A DNA stretch of 60,000 nt, taken from assembly GCF_910592395.1 (NCBI RefSeq), contig NC_088325.1, positions 15,566,109-15,626,108 of the forward strand, given 5' to 3'. Within the stretch, counting starts at the first letter, position 1, and every line of letters starts with the position of its first letter. A program made the position numbers and the translations under genes. Below, piece by piece: positions 25,601 through 37,600 of the stretch. Below the pieces are notes generated by a model, which was given only the letters and a program-made list of their open reading frames with translations, had not been told where the DNA came from and did not search any database. Origin of the DNA: Lineus longissimus (lineage: Eukaryota > Nemertea > Pilidiophora > Heteronemertea > Lineidae).

Positions 25601-28600
25601 ATTCGTTTGGAATTTGGTAAGGTTTACAGACGCGGTGTAGTGCTGCATTGGCCTTTCTCAATATCAGTAGGTCCAGGTTTGATTCTTTCCTTCATCATCA
25701 TCATTTTGAGTGGTGTAAATCTGACATGTTCTCCTCTTTATGTTGACATGTTGTCGGTCGATAAATGGAGAGATAGCTCTGGACTTTGCTTGCTTGATTG
25801 TCATCATCATCATCATCATCATCATGAGCCCAGATGCCCTGGTCCTGGTCCTGGTCCTCTTTTCAAAGTCTCAATGAATTACAGTCAACAGTTACTGGTA
25901 CATTTTATGCAAATTCAGCAAATACGAGCACTGTAGGATTCTCTCTTGATCTGAACCCGAATCTGACTAATAAATGGCTGGTGTTGAAATCGGTGTTAGG
26001 CATTCAACCTGCTCACCTGCTGAGCGGAGTCTATAGACTTGAGCAATGAAAGCATCGAATTAAGAACCGTCTATAGCCAGATGTACTGGTGTATTATACC
26101 ATAGACAAGGTGGGAAATACCTGCACTCAGTGGGCCAGGGAGTTTCACGAATCCTGCCTTGTCTTGGAAATATCTCTACAATTTGGGATCCCATGTTTGA
26201 GAAAGATTGCCTCATTCATGGTACTGACTGCAATAGTTACCAGGAACCTAGTGTGTTCATGGGATATGATGAGATCTCATTTTGGCAAATTATTTTGATG
26301 GCCACAGAGTTTCCTGCCAGAAAGTTGCCAAACCGGAATATTTAGCTTTCAGATTCACTGTTAGGTGAGCTGGCCTTGGCTTGTGGTAGGAGAACCCTAT
26401 ACTACGACTAATTCACCAGGATAACCATTCAACTACTCATACAAGTTGGATAGCTCAGTGACTACAGTAACTTGTTCAAGTTACTCATGTTATCCTCCAT
26501 GACTAACTGATAGTTCAGGCCTTTGAGTAGCTGGCCACAACTCCGGCTGATGAACTGGCCCGCATGGATAAACACCTGTGGTGAATCCTACTCTGATTTG
26601 GAATCAACTAGCCCAGTGGATTACATTAATAGCTGCCTGGTCCTGTCCTGGAAGTAGGACGGATAACACTGGTCACAAACCTTGGATACATTTGGATAAC
26701 TGTTTGGCCAGATTATGGAGTTGAGTCCATTTCTCAGTTGAGTCGAGTTTGAGCAGAGACCAAAAACCCATAATGGGGTAAAGTTATTGACATTTTGGAG
26801 TAACTCACAGTCTTGTAATGAGTTCCCGCAAGTATAGCTCGAGACCACGACGGAAAGGTAAGTCTTGGACCCCCTGTTGCCATGCTCTCTGTAGGATGTT
26901 CACCTCTCTAGGGACGTGGCCGGTGGAATGACTGGTGTCCAAGGAGGGGATGGGCACTGCTCTGATGATCATGTAGCCATCCTATTTGAAACCCGGGAGC
27001 TGACATTGATCGTACAAGCTACCCATGAACCATAACATGGCTCAGTCATCCTATCTAACATCTGATTGATCATAGCTGATATGTTGTACATTTCACAATG
27101 TGGTTGTTACAATGCGGTATTCTTGCCTCAGGCCGTTGTTTGTTGGGCCTCATTGTATCATTCACTTCCAGTAGGCCTATCGCAGATTAACTAAGCCGGC
27201 CTGGGTGGTAGTGTTAACCCTTGATGGGTGACGATGAAGTGTACAGCCGACGTTTGGGAGAGGTGGAGAGGGCGAGGTGCATGATGCATGGAGAGAAGGT
27301 GGTGGGTTTATCACACATCATGCGATGCGTGCAGATTGTTATCTTGATAATGGAGTCTAAGTTTCAGCCAAATCATTCCATCTAATGGGCTCTATGTCCT
27401 TGACTTGACCCTGTTGCTGTGTTCGGGGTAAGGGGTCCACGCTTATCCTATGCAGCAAAAGGGTCAAGGAAGCTTGTTAAGCTTGGCTTCTTTGTGTGAT
27501 GTCAACTTAATCAAAGGTTGCTGGTCTTCAAATTGCTTTTTGTGGTTGTTTTTTGCCTGTGATGTGAAGAGTCACTCGTCCCAGGTCAGTCTTTGTGACC
27601 ATGACCTGGCTTATGACCTTTGCTTGTTGTAACCTTGACCTTTGTTGACCTTTCATGTAGCTGATATTGTAACTTCATTTTGATATTTAAATGCTAAAAT
27701 GAACTATTGACTTGATAAAACACAATTTTTTTTAAGGACAAGTTTTCTTCGTGTTGCCATGGTTGCCACGTTTCTTCTTGTTGCCATGGTAACTGATAGT
27801 GTTCTTTTCTCTTCCAGTTTTACGAAAGCGAGGGAAGTTGATCTCATTTCTCCGGATGTTCTTCTCCACGCGACCAAACCGTAACCTGCTCAAACAGAGC
27901 GGCATATTCAAGGAGAGGGTGTTTGGCTGCGACCTTGGTGAACACTTACTTAATACCAGCCAAAACGGTGAGACCTTGTGAGACCTTGTGAGACCTTGCC
28001 TTGTGTATCATGGTGTGATGATCTGAGGCCAGTAAAGCCTCCGAGACTGTAACATGGTCCTTCCATGACAACAACTTGACGTTACACAGATGTTACAACG
28101 CCAGAGCTGTGACATGTCTCCATCTTGTTTCAGTTCCATTGGTGCTAAAATGCTGCTCCGAGGCCATCGAGGAGTTTGGGGTCGTCGATGGTATCTACCG
28201 GCTGTCTGGCGTCTCGTCTAATATACAACGACTAAGGTGAGGGGTCAGAGGTCAATCTGTCTTGATCTGTTTTGAAAGGGGTGCTCATGTCATACTTCGT
28301 TTGGGTGAGAAAGCAAATGACACAAGAAACTAGCTTTATTTGCGGGGATTGTGGGCACCTCTAGCCGTCGAAAAACCCATTCCTCTTGTAAGGACACAGA
28401 ATTTGTGTCCTGTGTAGTGCAGATAGAAGGTGTCTCAAAAATACCGTAACCACTAATTCACCTTTGCCAAGAAACTAAAACTTCCAAATTTCTCTTTCAG
28501 ATTAGCGTTTGATGAGAACCGGGAACCTGACCTGACGGCCGAGGAATACCAGCAAGACATTCATTGTATTAGTTCGCTACTTAAGATGTATTTCCGGGAG

Positions 28601-31600
28601 CTTCCAAACCCACTCCTCACCTATCAACTGTATGATAAATTTGCTGTAAGTAGTACTAGGTGCCACCACCAGGGTGCAGGGCAAAGTTAATCAAGACCTC
28701 CTTCCTCTTTTGTTGATGGAAGATTATCTACTTGACACTCTTTCAGTCGTGGAATTGGAAGATTACGAGTGGCTGAAGAGTTAGAATATGTTTCTGATAC
28801 CTTGTCTGACTAGACTCACTAACGACCAGGTCTGTGCCATAGTCTAAGATGACCAATCTACGTCACAAAGAGTAGTAACCCTCTCCATCTAGTTACTGTG
28901 TTCGGCAGATTCGACTTAGTTATGACTTATGTCCAGGTCTGTCATGATCCCGTGGATGGGTCTGTCATAGCCTGGTACCATGACCAGTCATTGGAAAGCT
29001 CTCTCTCTTGTAGTACTGATAGTTTGATGATAAGAATTGAGTCTTAAATTTGTTCTGGTGGTGTTCCCTTTCAGAACGCGGTGCAGGATGAGGGAGATAA
29101 AGTGATGGCACTCCACGATGTCGTCAGACAACTGCCTCCGCCTCATTATAGGTAACCAATGGTTACATGGCAGTCTCATCTCTTTTGTCAGCGTTATTTT
29201 AACAAATGTATCTGAGTGCTGATTGGTTGATCTCAGTTGATGAGCCATTTTTGAAAGTGGGATTTTTGAAATACTTGCATCCACTGATGCACAGAGACAA
29301 CCAGTTAGAATTTCTTAGAACTTCAGGAGTTTGGCAAGAATTAGTTATAATTTTGAACCCAAAGGGCCAGTTGGGTTAGGATAGGATTGAGCATCTCTGA
29401 AAGTGAGAGGAATCTGGGGACACTTGGTTTGGGAAAACCGAATCAAACATATCCTGTGACACTTGATGCCAAACTCCTGAAGACTCAATCTTGATTTTGT
29501 TGTGTTCTATTAGCCTTCACCCCATGTTACCTAAATGGACCGTTCTTGTGCATCATCTAGAAGAGTCTATTCAGAGAAATGGGGGTGTTTATCATTAATG
29601 TTGTGTTGAATGCCTCGTGTTTGTATCCGTAGAGTGCAATCCAAGATCACGACGATCGATTGATGAAGATACATGACATCGTCCAGCAGCTGCCTCCCCC
29701 TCATTATAGGTGAGACGAACCCATACCCCCTCCACAGATAATCAACCCATCCTGGTACACGTTGTCAATTTGGCGGATAATTTCTATGAATTTGCTGATC
29801 GATGGAACCGCAGCGTGCTGCAGCTGCCATCTCTCATATTTGGCGAACGCAAACCCCCCCCCCCCGGTAGACAAAGGGCCTCTTTGGTGGGGTGTCTTAC
29901 TGTTCAACTAAACAACTTACAGAACAGCGATGTTTCAGATTGTTTGGTGTACATGTAGATTTTCAATGTTTTCTTTTTTTTAACACTTGCCCTCTGACTT
30001 CATATTCTGTCTAAAAAAGTAGTGTTCAATAGATTTTCTTAATTTTTGAGTCTTAGGTCACTCTGAAGTGCTCCCCATTCATATCCACAATCTTTAGTTG
30101 CCTCGGTGTGAATTTGATATCCATCTATTATACATTTTATGTGACATTGCTTGCTCATCACATTTGTGAGTTTTTAGTAGTGTTTGTTTTACCTCCAAAT
30201 ATAACAAACTCAATCTTTCCTGATTCAAACAACTCCTTCAGGGAAATGATCCAACACCAAAGTTGGGCAGAAAACAGCTGAATACTCAGACCAATAGGTC
30301 CTCTGAACCTGTCTCTTGCTACATGGGCTCATGAACCACAGGTCTAAGTCACTGGAGAGCTAATCAGTGGGCTAATAGTCACCAGATAATCCACAGTGCT
30401 ATTGAGTTTGAGTGGTATGTACTCGCTAATGTAAGTGGTCAGGCCACAGCCTGTCAGTGAAAGTGTGGGTTTAATACTGAGTTAGCCAACCATTTTAAAG
30501 CTCGTTATTTTCTCCGTTTCAGGACTAGTCAATACTTATTCCGCCATCTTGCCACTGTCGCTGCGTCTGGTGCTGATACGGGAATGCATCCTAAAAATCT
30601 CGCAATCGTTTGGGCACCAAATCTGCTCCGGTAAGTCACACTCCTGTCGTCTGCTGGCATCAACCTCTCTACGACCAGGAACACTGCTCAGACAATGAAG
30701 AATTTGTCGTGACTTGGGAGAGAGTGTTGAGCACAACCAATCAGCTCGTACAGATCATCCCCACTAACATTTCTCTCTCTGCAGGTCCAAGGAGTTGGAA
30801 TCGGGTGGTGGTGCTGCGGCTCTACAGGGTGTTGGTCTCCAGGCAGTCGTGACTGAGTTCCTCATACGTTACGCTGACTTGATATTCAGTGATAAAATGC
30901 CAGCTTTCTCTGTCGGTGATAAACCTGGTAGGTTCCATTCTGTAGTTGGCGAATCAAGAATTAAAATTCTACAAATGGTTGACCAGTTCACATTGATTCA
31001 AGTTCAGAATTTGATGGAAACGTGTTCATTTATTGTGACGAAAAAAGAAGTGATTTTTTGGAATTTTGGAAATTTTGGAAATTTTTGGTAATTTTTGATT
31101 TTTTTGTAATTTTTGAAATTTTTGAAATTTTGTAATTTTTGAAATTTTTGAAATTTTGTAATTTTTGAAATTTTTGAAATTTTTGAAATTTTGTAATTTT
31201 TGAAATTTTTGAAATTTTTTGAAAATTTGGAAATGTTTGGAAATTTTTGTACTGTCTCCCCACTCACAGTTGCATCAACAATTAACCCTTTAAACTAGTA
31301 TAATGGCATTCTAATAAGATATCTATCCATTTCCAGTCGGCCAGAAGCGAGCACGTCCAAAATCTCTCGCCATCTCCACACCAACCAAACTTCTCTCGCT
31401 GGAGGAGGCCCGGGAACGTGCCCTGGGGACAGGCAACTCGCCACCAAACTCACAGAAGTTTATAGAAGTTGGTGGCGGGCCTTCGAATCTGCCGGAGAAA
31501 TACCACACGGTCATTGAGGTGCCAGGGAGGTGAGTTGTATTGCCTGGTGAGAAGTACACCAGAAGTTTGAAGTCATAACCTCTCATTTGGAAGCTCTTGA

Positions 31601-34600
31601 TGAGCCGAGCCCTCTCTGATGGTAACATTAAACCTATTGATCATTCTGTGGAGCCGAGCCCTCTCTGATGGTAACATTAAACCTATTGATCATTCTCTGG
31701 TCAGCTCTCTTCAATCTTCTCTCTGCCCTGAAGGAACACATTTTACAAATGGGGCTCGAAATACTTAATGCAAGATGTTGGATTTGACGATGTCGTAATT
31801 TTACTTCAGGGATCCGTCACCAGAGGGCAGTAGGTGAGAACAGTTCACCATGATGAATCTCGGTGTCGGCCATCTTGGGACATGGCTTGCTCTTTTCTTT
31901 TGTTTCTGGACTCAGAGTCCTACGTTATGGCCCTTTATTTTTGCTCACTGTTGTATTACTTTGTTGATGTTTGTCAGAGCCCTCTATAAGCCCGACCCTG
32001 AACACCAAGGGCACTGGTCAGTTGTCAGTAGCAAGTTGTCCCCCTCCTTATGTGGGGGGGGGGGGGGGGGGGTCGTGACCTAACCCCTTTCAACACAAAG
32101 ACTACTCTACCCAGTAATGCTGTCCACTGCAACCTTCAGACATCTCATGCTGAGCACCTTCTGGTCGTTCCACTTATGATTTCTCTCCTAGTCTTCGTCA
32201 CCCTCCTGTTCTCTTGATTGTGGCTGGTTCCTTGTTGGTGTCGCCCCCCACATCATGTAGGATTGCATGCATCTCTGTGTCTTCTCCATGTTGTCTTTGA
32301 CTATGGTCTGTAAGCGCTCAGTAACCTGGTGTGATCGTCCACACTTGTCTGCGAGGTGCTCCCTGCAGAACTCACAGAGGAGGATTGTCAGATAGTTTCA
32401 CCAGCGGCCTGAATGTTCAAAACAAGTAGGCCACTCAGTTCATATTCACTTTGAACGGGGATAATAGGCTGGGGGTCTGTTACGGTGTACTGTATTGTGG
32501 ATAGGTGAGACCTCTATTGGCATTCTTGTGTAACTTAAATCAATAAAACTTTCTGTTGTGTTTCAGAAAACGCTCGAGCTCGGTGAAGGGGAAGAAAAGC
32601 CAGGGAAGCTGGAAGAACTTCTTCACGCGGAAACAGAACCCCAAGAGTAAACGGAAAGGGAGCGCCCCCAGTGAGTATTAATGGCATCAAAATCATCCTG
32701 CTGTAGTGGTGTCTCAAGTGTTGACTATGTTGACGGACAGAAGGGTTGTTCATCAGTCATCGTAAGATTCCACATCAACAACATCACAACACCAACCACG
32801 TCTTTCTTCCTCTGCAGATCCCGGCTCATTCTACGCTCAAACAACGGAGAAAGCACTGACAGAGGATGACATCGCAGTCAGACGGAAACTGCGCACAACA
32901 AAAAGTGTTGATTCCATCATCTCGATTGGGTCAATGTCCGGCCGGGAGAGGATGTCACCAAGAGATTCTGCCATATCATATACAGGTGTGTATCTCCATG
33001 GCAACAATTGGGATATCATGGCAGGTTTCAGTTAATTTTTGGGGAAAGTTTAGTTTTTTGTGTGCTTTAAGTAGAATTTGACTTTCGTTCTTTTAAAGTT
33101 GATTTTGAGTTTTCATTCATTTGCTGCTTTTTGGTAATTTGACATGATCAAAATCACATACAATTTATGATTTCATGATCACAGTGGATGATTCGATAAA
33201 ACTGGTCTCAAACGTTTGATAGATTGATATGTTTATTACCTTCATGAACAGACGATCTGCTATGTCTGCTGTCAGATCCTAGCACTGGGTAATAATTGAT
33301 TGAGACCTCTCTGCATCTTAGGAAAACTTTGTTACCAGGGAAAAGTTTCCTTTGTTGTTATGGGGATGAGTGGTCTCTGGTGGTTGCCATGGTTTCTTGG
33401 CATGTTAGGTCATCGTCCATATCATGTCAAATCATAAGTTGTCATCTTGCTTTCCGGGACAGCTCACCATAATGCAGTCATCATGTTTTCATCTGTCTGT
33501 GGGGACTTGCCGGTTCATCGTGTCATCTTCATATAGCTCTGTATTGATTGGGATGGTGTGCCGAGTCATCTCTCTTGCCTCCCAGGCTTCCAAGGCTGGG
33601 CTTTCTTCATTTTGGTTCAGATTTGGATGTCCATCTGTCGGGAATAGTTGATCATGGTGGAGTCATGGTCCTCTATTCTGGTTTCATCTGGTCTGGCATA
33701 TCAATAGATTTCCATATCTGGGGGGAGGAGTCACTATATCACAGAATTTCCACGAGTCTAAAACAGAACGTTTTGGAAAAATGAATGAAGTCATGAAATT
33801 ATTTCTGTTTTTCCTAAACGACTATCTTTCTCTTTCCTCCTGTTGTTGTTCAGAGAATGGCGTCATCAACGTCAACATGCTCCAAATGGAACGTAAGGTG
33901 CCCTTAACGATGAGTGCGCCTGGGCGTAAGGTTCATAAGCGGGCCAGATCGTTACCCGAGTGTAGTTTTGAGAAAAAAATCACGATGATAATCGACGACA
34001 CGGATGATGAAAATGACGTCATGCATAATGGCGATGTTTTTGTTGACGACGACACTGTGTTTGTTGACGTCCATGCGCAAGGTTTGTTGGGTCACATGAC
34101 TTCCAGCTGTAACTTACGTCTGCTTCTGTTGGCACAGTGGGACTTCCTGTTCATAGGACTAGTCGTCTTGCTGTGTACTTGGCCATAGGCAATGGATCAG
34201 CAATCAGGAAAACTCTATTGACAAAAATGAAATTGTCATTCTGTCAAATACATTTAACAAAGTTTGTTAGTTTGAAATTGAATTGAATGGTGTTCCATTG
34301 CCTCAGCCAATCACTTCTCTGTCAAGTGTTGTATCATCAACTCTCACCGTTTCTATGACAACACGCCTCTCTTTCTCATTGTAACACTGTTGAGTAACAT
34401 GTACAGACACTCCGGGCTGGTGTCAAAGGTCAAATCTATCTGTCTTCAAGTCTAATATGCTCAAATCTCAAAAAGATAAGAAACTTCTCTGAAATGTTCT
34501 GCCTGCTTGCTCAAAAACCTACTGTGGGGATATGCTTCCAAGTCTTAGATATAATGTGGTGTTTTCTTCCGTCGACTGTCATTTCTGTGAATTCAACAAA

Positions 34601-37600
34601 CGAAGTCAAACTACTTTTCTTATGATTGACTACTGTCTTCCTATATCTGTCGTTGACCCATATAACATAACTCTCCTTGTAAATTAATGGTCCATTCTCA
34701 ACGATATTAACCTGAACAGATTAACGTACAAACTGTCTGATAACTCTGCATGTTTCGGGTGAGGGTCAAGTCTCTGCATGAAGATATTGCCTGACTGGTG
34801 TAAAGTTCTCATTACTATTGTCAGTTGGTAGCTGAGCTCAATAGGAGATGTTGTTGTTTGTGTTATTCTAGCCATAGATGCAGCCAGATGCCCCAGCTCT
34901 CAATGACAAATCAACTAACTCCAAGTTGGACTCCTTTGCTATAATACTTACCATGTAATGGCATTGCCCATGTAATGGCATTGCCCATGTAATGGCATTG
35001 CCCATGTAATGGCATTGCCCATGTAATGGCATTGCCCATGTAATGGCATTGCCCATGTAATGGCATTGCCCTTGTAATGACTAGAGCCTCCACATTGTAG
35101 AGCATTTGGGCCAGCAGTAAAACCTTTATGATGAAAAATGTCCACAATTTTCTAATCCATTTTCAGTTACATTCCAAAATTTGAAACCATTTTGCTCAAC
35201 TTAAATGGCAAAGCTGGATATGAAAGTCTTTGTTTGACCTTGGTGCCTATCCTGTTCTGACAGTTTCTCTCTTTGTCTCTTCAGGTGACGACAAGTTGAC
35301 CTCTGACCTCGGTGACATCATGATCGCACAAGCTGCCGCGGAGATCGCTGGGAAAACACAGCTGATGACGGCAAATGAGGAGAAGATGATTGATACGTTG
35401 GATCATGGTGGGTCGCCGGAGATGCCAGGCTTGTCTGCGTCTGCTCCCGTTACCCTGGGCCCCCTCTCCATGGAGATGTCCATAGATGACCTCTCTCTCA
35501 CCTGGAGCGACTTCTCGGGTCAGCAGGACATGCTCTCACCAGATGGCGATGGCTTTGAATCATTCTTACGCTCGGTAACCGGTGGCGACGCTACACATGA
35601 TAAACATGCTGAAACTCATGTGACCTCACCAAGCAAACGATCAGGATCTATGACAAGTCTCGATCACCTACGTCTGCCCCCTGGTGGTAGCTATCAGAAA
35701 CTACAACGATCGCCGTCAGATGATATCTTCCCGATGGAAATCACTGAAACAATGGACGATAATGATCAACCAAACAATGATTTAGTATTAACTGCTAAGT
35801 CTCAAGCACAGCATAATGTCCGCGTGCGAAGTTACTCCTCGAGCGCACATTGGGCACAAAAAGACGATGATATTACTGATGATTCAGAGAAATGTCCGCC
35901 AGAAAAAACAGTCTCACCGTTATCGCGGCACCTGAGCTTGCCATCAGATATTGAGCGGTCACTTGAGACTATGGTTGATCAAGACTTTGGGTCGGACGTG
36001 TTGTCCTCATGTACGCCAAGTGATGCTGAGCGCACCCTTGCCAAATCTCTCGATGATCAACATCTAATTCAAGTCACTGCCATCGTCCATGATGAGGGCG
36101 TTGCCATAGATACACCCTCACCAACGGACGAGCCCAGGTATGACTCACATATTCCTGGAGCTGACTCGGGACTGTCGCACGGAAGTGAAATACATCAGAA
36201 CACAAATGGGACCACTGTGGAGAGAGAATCACAAGGTGTTGAACAAAGGACTACTTTAGAGTCTGCGTTTGGTTCGCATGTGACAGATTCTGGTTACGCC
36301 TCCTCTCTACCAATGTCAACACATCTGGTGCCGTTCACCCCTGATACGGATACGGAAGTCGATCTGGAAACAGAAAAATCAAAAAACAATATGAATATAG
36401 GCGAGGGTATGTTAGACTCGATTGGTGATCAGATCACTAGTGATTTGAACGAGATGGAGTCTCGCCCCGTCCGTAAGAGTCGCAGTTATGAGAAAGCAAT
36501 CTCAAGCGGTGAAGGTTTGGATTATGAGTTCAGTGACACTGAGTCAAAGCGTGCGAGCATGCTCGAGGATGTTGAGGAGGTTTCAGAGAATTCCTCGAGT
36601 ACCGTCACAGATGTCTGTGTGGAATCAGAACGTCTCAATTCAGGGAAAATCTTTGTGAAGGAGAAAGGTTCAAGGTCGTCTGTCAGCGATCAGGAAATCA
36701 TCATCGATTATCCACCATTACAGGGTGAAGCTAAAGATGGTAATCAGGATGATAGCACCATCGTTGGAGATCAGGCCAGGTCTGAATATGTTGAGTGTAA
36801 GACGGGAAACTTCCACATGGTTGAACGGAGACAGTCAGCCGGTAAGGATGCAGCAGAAGGTACTGTTGATCACAAGGATAACTTTGAACGCTCGTTTGAA
36901 GAGACTCTCGACTCCCTGAGTCCACACGATAATCGCTTCTCACTTGAGATGGCAGACCTTTTACCCCCAGGTCAAGAAGGCATTCAGATGAATGCAGATG
37001 TCGGTGAAAGTGATGTTGACAACCTGCCACCGTCACAGAAGGTTGCTAAGAAACCACTTGAGAAACAAAAGAGTACAGAATCTGAACCTATCCGCGGTGT
37101 GTTGGAGCGCAAAGGTTCCAAGATGTCATGCGCTACACCATCAAGTATCTCACCTGATCCCATGAGTATACATCTCGTCGATGAGATCTGTGAAATATAC
37201 GAACAAACAAAGCGCCAATCTGGGTTGTTTGAGACTAGAACTGAAGAGGTGGCTCCACCTTATGACAGCCCTGAACATGACTTTCGAACTCTTCCTTCGA
37301 AACCGGGGGTGAAGAGCCCGGTACATGAGGTGAGAGTTTTAGTTGCTGGTAAGCTGTCGTCAGAGTATAGCCCGCCTGAGGAGGGCCCGGCCACAGATGT
37401 GGAAGCTATATCAGAGGAAACGTCTACAGTCGAGGAAGACTCAACAACACCTGAGCTGGCTATACTCATCCCTGATGAAGATACGACAGCCTCCTTGGAA
37501 TCCCCCATGGATGACTTGGAGCCCTTTGCTGTAGAAGTGCGCCCGGAAGATCTAGGTCAGCTGAAAGAAGGCAGTTTGAATCTTGAGGTTTCTGTGGAAA

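Larger units (their letters stand above)
21407..27817 (+). other. Large intron 8 (6.4 kb)
   Basis: Separates the SH3 and RhoGAP exons. Within it I mark a candidate microexon (23557), diverged 65-bp repeats (about 22222-22400), an octamer-motif cluster (23797-23880), a SINE relic (23990-24122), a CAT/ATC microsatellite (25800-25826), nuclear-receptor half-sites (27583-27651) and an X-box palindrome (27780). The remainder shows no recognised exon on either strand. Confidence 0.6.
31530..32566 (+). other. Intron 15 with 49-bp duplication and poly-G
   Basis: Intron of 1,037 bases. Holds the 49-bp duplication at 31602, a 19-base G run at 32054-32072 and an AATAAA at 32542 shortly before the next acceptor. 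No exon found. Confidence 0.6.

Noticed and set aside
31004-31267. Lys/Phe/Asn-rich minus-strand frames
   Set aside because: They come from the low-complexity GAAATTTTT tract in intron 14.
34868-35147. Minus-strand frames of repeated GQCHYMGNAITWAMPLH type
   Set aside because: Translation of the 17-bp repeat in intron 18; open only because the unit lacks stops.
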